49,975 bases of DNA from Marinomonas polaris DSM 16579 (GCF_900129155.1 NZ_FQVF01000030.1:1-49975), one strand, 5' to 3'. Positions 33,652 through 42,279 are shown, numbered from the stretch's first letter. Program-made: numbers and translations. Notes: a model not told the origin generated them from the sequence alone.

Positions 33652-35061
33652 ATGATGACATTTAAATTTCCAACCGCTTATACCATTTTGTTTTTGCTGA
33701 TTGCCTTGGTGGCAGCAGGTACTTGGGTTGTGCCCGCAGGCCAATACGAACGTGTTGAAAATGTAACGCTAGGTAAGGAAGTGCCTGTGCCGGGTACGTA
33801 TCAGCAAGTGGACTCTGACCCACAAGGTGTGGTGGATGTTTTCCTTGCGCCTATTGCGGGTTTTTATAATCCAGACAGTTACGAAGCTGCCGCCATTGAT
33901 GTGGCTTTGTTCGTGTTAATTATTGGTGGATTTCTAGGTGTCGTCACCAAAACAGGCGCGATTGATACGGGGATTTCACGCGCAATGGTGAAGCTGAAAG
34001 GCCATGAAAAATGGATGATTCCGATTCTGATGGCGCTGTTTGCTATCGGCGGCAGCACCTATGGAATGGCGGAAGAATCGCTGGCATTTTATGCCTTGTT
34101 GATTCCAGTGATGATCGCCGCAGGTTACGACTCTGTAGTGGTGGTTGGCATTATTTTGTTGGGTGCTGGCATAGGAACGCTTGGTTCCACCATTAATCCG
34201 TTTGCGACTGTTATCGCCGCTAATGCTGCCGATATTCCCTTCACGCAAGGCATGGTTTTACGCTTCTTTATTTTGCTAACGGGATGGCTAGCATGTGTGG
34301 TGTATGTGATGCGCTATGCGGCAAAAATTAAACAAAACCCAGAATTGTCTATTGTGGCGGATCATAAAGCGGACATCGATGCGCAATTTTGTAAAAAAGT
34401 TCATACCGATGGCGAGGCTATGCTGACGCTGAATCAGAAGTTTGTCTTGGTGATTTTTGCTTTAACCTTTGCGGTGATGATTTGGGGGGTGTCGAGCCAA
34501 GGCTGGTGGATGGCAAAAATGGGCGCGCTCTTTATTGCTTCGTCTGTGCTGATCGGTTTTGTTACTTGGATGGGCGAAAAAACCTTCACGGAAGTCTTTA
34601 TTAATGGCGCACGAGATCTATTAGGTGTCGCCATCATCATTGGTATTGCTCGTGGCATAGTCGTCATCATGGACGCAGGTCACATGACAGATACCATTTT
34701 GCATTTGGGCGAACAAAGCCTAAGCGGTTTGTCGAATGTGATGTTTATCAACGTGATGTTTGGTATTGAAGTGTTGATGTCATTCTTTGTTCCTTCTTCG
34801 TCTGGTTTGGCGGTGTTAACTATGCCGATCATGGCGCCGCTGGCTGATTTCTCTGGCGTGGGCCGAGAATTGGTGGTGACGGCGTACCAGTCTGCCAATG
34901 GTTTAGTGAATTTATTTAATCCTACTTTTGCTGTGGTGATGGGTGGGCTTGCTATCGCGAAAGTCCCTTACGAAAGATGGCTGCGCTTCATTTGGCCGCT
35001 GCTGTTAATCCTTTGTCTCATCATTATGGGCTCTCTCAGTGTTATCGCATTAATTGAATAA
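33652..35061 (+). CDS. arcD: YfcC-family carrier, probable arginine/ornithine exchanger
   Basis: Polytopic membrane carrier of the YfcC/C4-dicarboxylate anaerobic carrier (DcuC-like) superfamily, 469 residues from the ATG at 33652, which has AGGA 6 bp upstream; the ORF from 33595 is longer but unlikely. About 12 hydrophobic helices. Family features include VPAGQYER near the first loop, GGSTYGMAEESLAFY (about 143-157) and FFVPSSSGLAVLTMPIMAPL (about 380-400). It is first in the arginine deiminase gene set, where an arginine:ornithine antiporter is expected. It is not the APC-type ArcD of Pseudomonas; function is inferred from position. Confidence 0.83.
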   Translation: MMTFKFPTAYTILFLLIALVAAGTWVVPAGQYERVENVTLGKEVPVPGTYQQVDSDPQGVVDVFLAPIAGFYNPDSYEAAAIDVALFVLIIGGFLGVVTKTGAIDTGISRAMVKLKGHEKWMIPILMALFAIGGSTYGMAEESLAFYALLIPVMIAAGYDSVVVVGIILLGAGIGTLGSTINPFATVIAANAADIPFTQGMVLRFFILLTGWLACVVYVMRYAAKIKQNPELSIVADHKADIDAQFCKKVHTDGEAMLTLNQKFVLVIFALTFAVMIWGVSSQGWWMAKMGALFIASSVLIGFVTWMGEKTFTEVFINGARDLLGVAIIIGIARGIVVIMDAGHMTDTILHLGEQSLSGLSNVMFINVMFGIEVLMSFFVPSSSGLAVLTMPIMAPLADFSGVGRELVVTAYQSANGLVNLFNPTFAVVMGGLAIAKVPYERWLRFIWPLLLILCLIIMGSLSVIALIE

Positions 35062-35176
35062 GCCGTTACGTATTCGGCTATGTGAATCAATACATAAAAC
35101 TAAATAAAGCACATTTTCACCTATCAATAGTCGTGAGACGTTCTCATTAGTGCGTTCTCACTAAAAGGAAAAAACT

Positions 35177-36418
35177 ATGATCGAATTTGGCGTTCACTCC
35201 GAAGTTGGCAAACTGCGTAAAGTTATCGTTTGCCGTCCGGGTCTTGCTCATTCTCGTCTTACTCCCGGCAATGCCGCGGAATTGTTGTACGACGATGTGT
35301 TATGGGTTCAGCAGGCACGTACCGACCACATGGACTTTTGCATGAAAATGGAAAGTCGTGGCGTAAAAGTGCTGGAATTTGGTCAATTATTAGAAGAAAC
35401 CGTGCGCGATAAAGGCGCTCGAAATTGGATTCTTGACCGCCGCATTAGCGAAAATCAAGTGGGCGTTGGCATGTTAAATGAGTTGCGCAGCTGGCTTGAT
35501 GATATGTCTGCCGAGCAATTAGCCATTTACTTGATTGGCGGGATTTCCGTTCATGAATTGCCTTTTAAGCCTCATGGCATGTTTGGTAATTATCTCGGTG
35601 GTGATGGTTTTGTTATTCCTCCACTGCCTAATACTCAGTTTCCACGTGATAACAGCAGTTGGATCTATAACGGCGTCACAGTCAATCCAATGTTTTGGCC
35701 AGCACGTCGACCAGAAACCTTGTTGGTCACCGCGGTGTATCGTTTCCATCCCGAATTTGCGCCAGCCTTTAACAATGGCGATTTCAAAATCTGGTGGGGC
35801 GACCCAGATCAGGATCATGGTCCAGCCACCGCAGAAGGTGGAGATGTTATGGCGTGGGGCAATGGCTCTGTGTTAATCGGCATGGGCGAACGGACTTCGC
35901 CACAAGCGGTTGGACAAATCGCCAAACGATTATTCGAGCAGGGCGCAGCAACCCGCGTGATTGCCTGCCAAATGCCGCGTTCTCGATCTGCTATGCACCT
36001 TGATACTGTGTTCAGTCATTGTGATCGCGACGTTGTAACCGCCTTTACCGATGTTTGTGATGAGATCCAATGTTATAGCCTGCGGCCAGGTGATCACGCT
36101 GGACAAATTGATTTCCGTAAAGAAAAGAAACACCTGTTTGAACTCGCAGCGGACTGCTTAGGCATCAAAAAACTTAACGTCGTGCAAACTGGTGGCGACC
36201 ATTATCAGAAAGAGCGTGAGCAATGGGACGATGGCAACAACGTTATCGCGCTGGAACCTGGTGTTGTCGTCGCTTATGACAGAAATACCTACACCAATAC
36301 CTTGCTTCGCAAAGCGGGCGTGGAAGTGATCACCGTGAGCGGGGCAGAGCTAGGCCGAGGTCGTGGCGGCGGTCATTGTATGACGTGTCCGGTGTGGCGT
36401 GATCCTGTCTCTTACTAA
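35177..36418 (+). CDS. arcA: Arginine deiminase
   Basis: Hydrolyses arginine to citrulline and ammonia, first step of the ADI pathway, 413 residues. Catalytic cysteine C401 is in GGGHCMTCP; other active-site marks are VCRPGLAHSRLTP near the N-terminus, LPNTQFPRDNSSWIYNGV (about 152-169), GGDVMAWGNGSVLIGMGERTS and MHLDTVFSHCDRD. Length and C-terminal motif match Pseudomonas ArcA closely. Preceded by AAAAGGAAA. Gap of 115 bp after the carrier and 96 bp before arcB. Confidence 0.98.
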   Translation: MIEFGVHSEVGKLRKVIVCRPGLAHSRLTPGNAAELLYDDVLWVQQARTDHMDFCMKMESRGVKVLEFGQLLEETVRDKGARNWILDRRISENQVGVGMLNELRSWLDDMSAEQLAIYLIGGISVHELPFKPHGMFGNYLGGDGFVIPPLPNTQFPRDNSSWIYNGVTVNPMFWPARRPETLLVTAVYRFHPEFAPAFNNGDFKIWWGDPDQDHGPATAEGGDVMAWGNGSVLIGMGERTSPQAVGQIAKRLFEQGAATRVIACQMPRSRSAMHLDTVFSHCDRDVVTAFTDVCDEIQCYSLRPGDHAGQIDFRKEKKHLFELAADCLGIKKLNVVQTGGDHYQKEREQWDDGNNVIALEPGVVVAYDRNTYTNTLLRKAGVEVITVSGAELGRGRGGGHCMTCPVWRDPVSY

Positions 36419-36514
36419 AACATGACTACTGCGCTCGCTACGTCATTGGGTTATCAGTTTAATTAAAAGGGTTATGACCATTTTTTGATCAATAAGATAT
36501 AAGGTGTAAATATT

Positions 36515-37513
36515 TTGTTTAATTTACGAAATAAGAATTTTTTAAAATTGTTGGATTTTAGCCAGCGAGATGTGAGTTTTTTGTTGGATTTGTCTCGCGA
36601 TTTAAAGCGTGCGAAGTACTCAGGCATGGAGCAGCAGGGCTTGAAGGGTAAAAACATCTGTCTGATTTTTGAGAAGTCCTCGACTCGTACCTTGTGTGCA
36701 TTTGAAGTGGCGTCGTTTGATCAAGGCGCACAGATCACCTATTTAGGCCCTTCTGGTTCGCAAATCGGTAAGAAAGAATCCATGAAAGATACAGCTCGCG
36801 TGTTGGGTCGTATGTTTGATGCGATTGAATATCGTGGCTTTGGTCAGGAAGTCGTGGAAGAGTTGGCGAAATACGCTGGTGTGCCTGTCTATAACGGGTT
36901 GACCGACGAATTTCATCCAACACAAATGTTGGCGGATTTGCTCACTATGCGCGAGCACAGCGGCAAACCTTTGAATAAAATCAGCTATGCCTTTGTTGGC
37001 GATGCCCATTCCAATATGGGACATTCATTGATGATTGCGGGCTGTTTAATGGGCATGGATGTACGCATTGCTGCGCCTAAATCTTTATGGCCAAGCGACG
37101 AGTTCTTAAAACCTGCACGAGAATTAGAAAAACGCTATGGCGCGACACTTACTATTACCGAAGATGTAAACGCTGCAGTGAAAGACTGTGATTTTATTCA
37201 TACGGATGTGTGGGTTTCTATGGGCGAGCCTGATTCTGTTTGGGAAGAGCGCATCAAATTACTCACGCCTTACCGTGTAAATAGCGATTTGATGAAGGCG
37301 ACTGGCAACAGCAACACCAAGTTTATGCATTGCTTACCAGCTTTTCATAATCGGGACACCGACGTGGGCGAAGAGATCTTCCAAAAATTCGGCATTGAAG
37401 AAATGGAAGTATCCGACGAAGTGTTTGAATCGGAAGCAGGTATTCAGTTCGAGCAAGCGGAGAATCGCTTACATACGATTAAAGCCATGTTGGTCGCCAC
37501 TTTGGGTCATTAA
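36515..37513 (+). CDS. arcB: Catabolic ornithine carbamoyltransferase
   Basis: Phosphorolyses citrulline to ornithine and carbamoyl-phosphate, 332 residues. Carbamoyl-phosphate site FEKSSTRTLCAFE (about 53-65), HPTQMLADLLTM (about 132-143) and ornithine-site motif HCLPAFH. The start is a TTG at 36515 giving MFNLRNKNFLKLLDF, the usual family N-terminus, with AAGGTG 8 bp upstream; no ATG gives a family-like N-terminus. It could be co-transcribed with arcA; the gap contains only a short sequence repeated after arcB. Confidence 0.97.
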   Translation: MFNLRNKNFLKLLDFSQRDVSFLLDLSRDLKRAKYSGMEQQGLKGKNICLIFEKSSTRTLCAFEVASFDQGAQITYLGPSGSQIGKKESMKDTARVLGRMFDAIEYRGFGQEVVEELAKYAGVPVYNGLTDEFHPTQMLADLLTMREHSGKPLNKISYAFVGDAHSNMGHSLMIAGCLMGMDVRIAAPKSLWPSDEFLKPARELEKRYGATLTITEDVNAAVKDCDFIHTDVWVSMGEPDSVWEERIKLLTPYRVNSDLMKATGNSNTKFMHCLPAFHNRDTDVGEEIFQKFGIEEMEVSDEVFESEAGIQFEQAENRLHTIKAMLVATLGH

Positions 37514-37578
37514 CATTCAAGACTACTGCACTCGTAACGACTTGACAGGAAATGACGTCTAATTAAAAGGACTGGAAT

Positions 37579-38508
37579 ATGAGAATTGTAGTGGCTTTGG
37601 GTGGTAACGCCTTGTTAAAACGTGGCGAGCCATTAACGGCACAAGCCCAGCGCGAGAATATTAAAATCGCAGCGCAAGCCTTGGCAAAAATAGCCATCAA
37701 TAATGAGCTAATTATCACTCATGGTAATGGCCCTCAAGTTGGTTTATTGGCACTGCAAGGCAACGCCTATAAGCCGGATGAGCTTTATCCTCTGGATGTT
37801 CTCGGTGCCGAAACTGAGGGCATGATTGGTTACATGATAGAGCAAGAAATGGGCAACCTTGTTCCCGAAGAGCGACCATTGGCAACGCTTTTAACCATGA
37901 TAGAAGTCGATCCAAAAGACCCAGCGTTTAACAATCCCACCAAGTTTATTGGTCCCGTTTACGAAGAAACGGAAGCCAATAAACTCGCCCAAGACAACAA
38001 CTGGACTATAAAACCAGACGGAAAAAAATGGCGTCGAGTCGTGGCTTCGCCCTTGCCAAAGCGCATTTTTGAAATTCGTCCGATTCGTTGGTTATTAGAA
38101 AAAAACACCATCGTTATTGCCAGTGGCGGCGGAGGCATTCCTACTATGTATGACGCGGATCATTCTCTAAAAGGCGTCGAAGCCGTGATAGATAAAGACT
38201 TATCCAGCGAACTACTCGCGCGGGAACTGGGGGCCGATTTATACATCATGGCGACTGATGTTCCGGCGGTGTACCTGGACTGGGCGACGCCACAGCAGCG
38301 CGGCATTAAAAGCATAAATCCTGCTGATCTCGCCAACTACGACTTCGCTACTGGTTCCATGGGACCGAAAGTTAACGCCGCCAGGCAGTTTGCCGAGAAG
38401 ACCGGCAAAGTCGCCGCCATTGGATCATTAGAAGAGCTTGAATCAATCGTTAAAGGCACCGCAGGTACACGAGTGAGCAAGCTGGTTGGACCAATGGAAA
38501 GGTATTAG
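37579..38508 (+). CDS. arcC: Carbamate kinase
   Basis: Makes ATP from carbamoyl-phosphate and ADP, releasing ammonia and CO2; energy-yielding last step of the ADI pathway. It has 309 residues with amino-acid-kinase signatures VVALGGNALLKRGEPLTAQAQ at the N-terminus, ITHGNGPQVGLLALQ (about 46-60), IASGGGGIPTMYD (about 177-189), AVIDKDLSSELLA and TGSMGPKVNAARQF. ATG 37579 follows AAAAGGA. Last gene of the arc set; no strong terminator follows, so read-through into the coiled-coil gene 50 bp downstream is possible. Confidence 0.97.
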   Translation: MRIVVALGGNALLKRGEPLTAQAQRENIKIAAQALAKIAINNELIITHGNGPQVGLLALQGNAYKPDELYPLDVLGAETEGMIGYMIEQEMGNLVPEERPLATLLTMIEVDPKDPAFNNPTKFIGPVYEETEANKLAQDNNWTIKPDGKKWRRVVASPLPKRIFEIRPIRWLLEKNTIVIASGGGGIPTMYDADHSLKGVEAVIDKDLSSELLARELGADLYIMATDVPAVYLDWATPQQRGIKSINPADLANYDFATGSMGPKVNAARQFAEKTGKVAAIGSLEELESIVKGTAGTRVSKLVGPMERY

Positions 38509-38558
38509 CAACTATTGTAAAAACAGTAATTAAATGTTTTTAAAAAAAGGATCAGACA

Positions 38559-38846
38559 ATGAACATGAAAGAAGCTTACCAAAAAAAACTCCAAGCACAA
38601 TTAGACGAGTGGAGCGCAGAAATTGATTTGCTCAAAGCAAAAGCCCGCAGTTCAGAAGCTGACGCGCAAATTGAGTACTCGAAACAAATCGAGGAGCTGC
38701 ATGCGATGCGAGAATCGGCCAAGCGAAAAATTACCGAACTGAAAGAAGCCAACGACGATGCATGGGAGGATCTAAAAGCAGGTATGGATAGTGCGTGGAA
38801 CTCGCTCAGCAAAGCGGTTAAGTCGGCTCGCTCTAAATTTAAATAA
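38559..38846 (+). CDS. Coiled-coil stress protein (sll1863-like)
   Basis: A 95-residue, highly charged, all-helical soluble protein: LQAQLDEWSAEIDLLKAKARSSEADAQIEYSKQIEEL, then DDAWEDLKAGMDSAWNSLSKAV. This matches small coiled-coil proteins annotated as sll1863-family stress response. No catalytic motif. It has an AAAAAGGA RBS, follows arcC by 50 bp and ends 40 bp before a strong hairpin, so it may be the tail of the arc transcript. Confidence 0.8.
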   Translation: MNMKEAYQKKLQAQLDEWSAEIDLLKAKARSSEADAQIEYSKQIEELHAMRESAKRKITELKEANDDAWEDLKAGMDSAWNSLSKAVKSARSKFK

Positions 38847-38886
38847 ATAGAGCGGCAAAGATGAATATCGATGTTTGTTTTGTGGT

Positions 38887-38918
38887 CGAATGTCAGAGCA
38901 AAGTTTGTCTGACATTCG
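38887..38918. terminator. Strong hairpin between convergent genes
   Basis: CGAATGTCAGA (38887-38897) and TCTGACATTCG (38908-38918) form a perfect 11-bp stem with a 10-nt loop. It lies between the coiled-coil gene and the opposing dehydrogenase gene. T tracts are weak on both sides; it may serve as a bidirectional terminator or mRNA 3' stabiliser. Confidence 0.6.
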
Positions 38919-38967
38919 AGTGTTGGTAAATATTGAGTCTTAGATCGTGATCGGTTTATGTCGAGTT

Positions 38968-40302
38968 TTAGTTTTTACTCACTCGCCAAACCAAATTACC
39001 CACATCATCCGCTACTAATAAAGCGCCGGTTTTATCGATGGTTACGCCAACCGGTCTACCATAGGCATCGCCATCTTCACTAAGAAAACCAGTCACGACA
39101 TCGATTGGATCAGCGGAAGGTTGTCCATTAACAAAGGGAACGAAAACAACCTTATAGCCGCTGGGTGGGCGACGATTCCATGAACCATGTTCGCCAATAA
39201 ACATGCCATTGCTGAACGTTGAGGGTAGGCTAGTTCCGGTAGATGAGGTTAAGCCAAGTGGTGCTACGTGTGAGCCTAATGCGTAATCTGGCGCAATGGC
39301 TGTCGCGACAAGATCAGGACGTTGCGGCTGAATTCGGGTATCAATATGTTGCCCGTAATAGCTGTAGGGCCAGCCATAAAATCCGCCATCGGTTACCGAG
39401 GTTAAATAATCTGGCACTAGGTCATTACCCAGTTCGTCACGCTCGTTGACTACCGTCCACAATTTCCCTGTTGTCGGTTCCCACGCCATACCATTCGGGT
39501 TGCGCAAACCGCTGGCAAAGACCCGAGAGGCGCCAGTGTTTATATCCACTTGCCAAATTGCCGCGCGCTTTGCTTCTGCCTCCATGCCGTTTTCGCCGAC
39601 ATTACTGTTAGAGCCAACGCTGACATAAAGCTGAGCACCATCGGCACTGGCGATAATGTTTTTCGTCCAATGATGATTGATAGAGCCTGCAGGCAAATCT
39701 ATTAGCTTGTTACCAGGTGTTGTAATTTGCTTGTCACCCGTGTGATATGGAAAACGCAAAATCGCATCTGAATCAGCGACATACAAAGTATTACCCACTA
39801 AGGCGATGCCAAAAGGGGAGTTAAGATTTTGCAAAAATACAGTTTGAATATCAGCAACGCCATCGCCAGTGCTGTCACGCAGTAGAGTGATACGATTAGC
39901 GCTTGGTACAGCTGCTCCAACCCGCTTCATGACCAATCCCATTGCCCAACCTTTCAATCCTTTACCGTCATCAGGTTTGGCCGGAGCGTTAGTTTCGGCA
40001 ACAAGTACATCGCCATTGGGCAAAACATACAACCAACGAGGGTGGTCTAACCCTTTGGCAAACAGGTTTATCTGTGTGCCTTTAACAGTCATCGGCGTTT
40101 TATCGGCAGGCCATCCTATCGCCGGCGCAATTTTTAACGTCGGTATCAAGTCGTGCTCTGGTTCAGGTAACGTTGGGTTTGCACCTACGCCAAAATTTTC
40201 TGGATGGGGGGATTTTTCAGCGCAGCCATTAATCGACAATGCTCCGATAACAAGCACCGCATAAGCAGCAAATCTATTATTTATGAGCAAAAAATCTTTC
40301 AT
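38968..40302 (-). CDS. PQQ-type sugar (sorbosone) dehydrogenase lipoprotein
   Basis: A 444-residue exported lipoprotein with a six-bladed beta-propeller of the GDH-B/L-sorbosone dehydrogenase family, predicted to oxidise a sugar with pyrroloquinoline quinone. Lipobox SINGC (Cys27). Family stretches: FAKGLDHPRWLYVLPNGDVLVAET, ANRITLLRDSTGDGVAD, NLNSPFGIALVGNTLYVAD, ASGLRNPNGMAWEPTTGKLWTVVNERDELG, FIGEHGSWNRRPPSGYKVVFVPF, GRPVGVTIDKTGALLVADDVGN. Substrate and even PQQ use are uncertain for this group. Monocistronic; no PQQ biosynthesis gene is in the window. Confidence 0.9.
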   Translation of the reverse strand: MKDFLLINNRFAAYAVLVIGALSINGCAEKSPHPENFGVGANPTLPEPEHDLIPTLKIAPAIGWPADKTPMTVKGTQINLFAKGLDHPRWLYVLPNGDVLVAETNAPAKPDDGKGLKGWAMGLVMKRVGAAVPSANRITLLRDSTGDGVADIQTVFLQNLNSPFGIALVGNTLYVADSDAILRFPYHTGDKQITTPGNKLIDLPAGSINHHWTKNIIASADGAQLYVSVGSNSNVGENGMEAEAKRAAIWQVDINTGASRVFASGLRNPNGMAWEPTTGKLWTVVNERDELGNDLVPDYLTSVTDGGFYGWPYSYYGQHIDTRIQPQRPDLVATAIAPDYALGSHVAPLGLTSSTGTSLPSTFSNGMFIGEHGSWNRRPPSGYKVVFVPFVNGQPSADPIDVVTGFLSEDGDAYGRPVGVTIDKTGALLVADDVGNLVWRVSKN

Positions 40303-40360
40303 TATTTTTTCCTGAAGAAAATAGAACGCAGGGATGGCAGACTGCCATGGTTACGAGCGA

Positions 40361-40406
40361 AGCCAAAGAGTAAAGCCAAAGAGTAAAGCCAAAGAGTAAA
40401 GCCAAA
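40361..40406. repeat. 13-bp tandem repeat
   Basis: Three exact copies of AGCCAAAGAGTAA (40361-40399) followed by a partial fourth (AGCCAAA). It lies in the 150-bp gap between the sugar dehydrogenase start and the CDF gene's stop, upstream of the dehydrogenase. Confidence 0.9.
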
Positions 40407-40452
40407 CACACCCTTTGGGACTGAGCGTGCTGTATAAATTTTAAATCATACC

Positions 40453-41346
40453 TCAGTGCGGATGCTCTAACGAGCAATGTGCTTCGTCTGCTTCGCTTTC
40501 TATTTGGATCGTCGCGTGTTCTATCGAAAACTCATCGTGTAGATGATGCTGAATTTGGTGCAGGAAGCCTTCCGGTGTACTGTCTTTCATCACCAAATGC
40601 ACGGTTAAAGCCACTTCTGTGGTGCTTAACGGCCAAACGTGTAGGTCGTGAATGCGCGCGACATCTGGCAAGTTTTCTAGAAACTTTCTTAGTGCTGGCA
40701 TGTCAATTTTGTCTGGCACAGCATCTAATGTGTAGTTCATGGAATCTTTGAGTAGATTCCATGTTCCTATGAAAATCACCGCGACAATCAATAGACTGAT
40801 AACAGGATCGATCCACAACCAGCCTTTCCACCAAATGAGTGCGCCAGCAATCACAACACCTAAGGACACTGCCGCATCGGCTGCCATGTGCAAGAATGCG
40901 CCTTTGATGTTTAAGTCGTGCTGATGACCTCCCATAAACAAGAGTGCGGTGGCCGTATTTATCACCACACCAATCGCAGCCACTACCATCATGGTAATAC
41001 TCGCAACGGGCGCAGGTTCAGAGAAACGCGCTATCGCTTCCCAAGCAATAATTCCCAGTGCTGCCAATAGCATGGCAGCACTGATCAAAGACGCCACCAC
41101 AGTCACCTTACGAAGACCATAAGTACGTTTTTCGGTCGCGGCTTTTTTGGCTAATATACTTGCGCCCCAAGCAAGCAATAAACTCAGCACATCGCTTAAG
41201 TTGTGTCCTGCATCGGCAATCAGCGCGAGTGAATCTGCCGCAAAACCATAAATAAACTCGACCGTTGTAAAAAAGACATTGAGAACGATGCCAATGGCAA
41301 ACGCACGATTGTAATTACTAACATGGTGGCTGTGATCGTGGCCCAT
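40453..41346 (-). CDS. CDF-family metal cation exporter
   Basis: Proton-coupled Zn(II)/Co(II)/Cd(II)-type exporter of the cation diffusion facilitator family, 297 residues. The His-rich N-terminus is MGHDHSHH. Six membrane helices, with the metal-site pairs in helix 2 (ADAGHNLSDVL, about 41-51) and helix 5 (HMAADAAVSLG, about 152-162). A cytoplasmic ferredoxin-like domain with VARIHDLHVWPLS and a His-containing C-terminus (EADEAHCSLEHPH) follows. Likely CzcD/ZitB-like zinc efflux; metal not determined by sequence. Monocistronic. Confidence 0.94.
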   Translation of the reverse strand: MGHDHSHHVSNYNRAFAIGIVLNVFFTTVEFIYGFAADSLALIADAGHNLSDVLSLLLAWGASILAKKAATEKRTYGLRKVTVVASLISAAMLLAALGIIAWEAIARFSEPAPVASITMMVVAAIGVVINTATALLFMGGHQHDLNIKGAFLHMAADAAVSLGVVIAGALIWWKGWLWIDPVISLLIVAVIFIGTWNLLKDSMNYTLDAVPDKIDMPALRKFLENLPDVARIHDLHVWPLSTTEVALTVHLVMKDSTPEGFLHQIQHHLHDEFSIEHATIQIESEADEAHCSLEHPH

Positions 41347-41705
41347 AGATCCTCATACGCAAATAAAAAACAGTATACCTTTTTTACCTTTCAGGAAAGC
41401 GAGACTCGAGGGAATCGTTTGTACATTAAATTCACCAGCCACACGACATAAGCAGGAATGATATAAACGCTACATGCACACCCAGTCGAGAGAACAGATG
41501 TGCAAAGCGTTGGGGGAGGGGGAGGCGTTTAAGCCAAAAAATATTATTGTGCCGTAGTTTTATGAAATTATGTAGATGATTGATATGTATATGAATCGCG
41601 CTTAATTGTAGAAAGCGGCACATAAATGATCTTTGCTAACATGATAAATTGAGTTTACAATAAGATTTTGACGATGATGTCATAATTTCATTGAGGTTAA
41701 TTACC
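41347..41705. other. Intergenic region upstream of CDF gene and TA pair
   Basis: 359 bp with promoters expected on both sides but none certain. It contains a G-rich GTTGGGGGAGGGGGAGGCG (41500-41527) and an A+T-rich stretch nearer the toxin-antitoxin pair, ending TTGAGGTTAATTACC, which supplies the GAGG ribosome-binding site. A 63-codon minus-strand frame here is not credible. Confidence 0.5.
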
Positions 41706-41858
41706 ATGCCTTTACCTAAAGCAAGACAAGAAAAGCCAAAAGCGACCGCGAAAGACGTTAAGTCAGCTGCTGCCGTTGGTGACGCTGTGTTTGCTTACTT
41801 TCAAAAACACGGCAAGTTTCCTACTTCTAAAGAGCAACTGCAACCAGCTAAGGCTTAA
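41706..41858 (+). CDS. Small basic protein, candidate antitoxin to YafO-like toxin
   Basis: A 50-residue protein, MPLPKARQEKPKATAKDVKS with a short helical C-terminal half (AAAVGDAVFAYFQKHGKFPTSKEQLQPAKA). It has GAGG 10 bp upstream and its stop lies 1 bp before the TTG start of the YafO-like toxin, so the two are translationally linked in antitoxin-first order. It does not resemble YafN or other common antitoxins (no PhdYeFM, RHH or HTH pattern that I can recognise). Role as antitoxin is inferred only from arrangement. Confidence 0.6.
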   Translation: MPLPKARQEKPKATAKDVKSAAAVGDAVFAYFQKHGKFPTSKEQLQPAKA

Positions 41859-41859
41859 C

Positions 41860-42279
41860 TTGGCGATTGTACAGACAGCCTCTATTTTTAGAATGGCTCC
41901 TGACTGGGAGCTTCACAAAAATACTTTTGAATCCTACAAGCTTAATGGTGAACAGCCAGACTTTTATGGTCGTGACGCATCATTAAGCCACCCTCATGTT
42001 CACCATATACACCTCGCTCAAACACAAGAGCTAGCCAATCTTTGGGCTAAACGACACCCTAGAATTGATCAGGTCTATTATCGCACTACCCGAATGGGTG
42101 ATCCTGATAATGACTATTGGCTGATTTATGCCTTTGATGATTTTGAAGAGAAGTACCTGTTGCTAACTATTCTAGGTCCAGATGCCCACAACAACGTGCA
42201 ATGGCGTGCTTATCTTACGAGCTTGTACACTCAATTTGTTGAGCCTTGGATCAATGGCAAGCTGGATGATGTGGTTTAG
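41860..42279 (+). CDS. YafO-family toxin (putative mRNA interferase)
   Basis: A 139-residue protein similar in pattern to YafO-family toxins, ribosome-associated mRNA interferases. The block FESYKLNGEQPDFYGRDASLSHPHV HHIHLAQ corresponds to the family's F-x-x-YK-x-x-G-x-x-P-x-x-FGRD ... HLHLA. YLLLTILGPDAHN corresponds to YLLLIAILxPDAHK. The TTG at 41860 is chosen as start because AAGG lies 6 bp upstream and it follows the 50-residue ORF by 1 bp; the longer open frame overlaps that ORF. Ends convergently, 4 bp into the next gene. Toxicity is inferred from family. Confidence 0.7.
   Translation: MAIVQTASIFRMAPDWELHKNTFESYKLNGEQPDFYGRDASLSHPHVHHIHLAQTQELANLWAKRHPRIDQVYYRTTRMGDPDNDYWLIYAFDDFEEKYLLLTILGPDAHNNVQWRAYLTSLYTQFVEPWINGKLDDVV

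Noticed and set aside
35115..35129. TTTTCACCTATCAA upstream of arcA as a second Anr site
   Set aside because: Only one half-site matches; the better-placed box at 33517 already serves the arc genes.
41432..41623. 63-codon minus-strand frame between the CDF gene and the toxin pair
   Set aside because: Composition rich in Ile/His/Leu without pattern, no ribosome-binding site, and spans a G-rich non-coding stretch.
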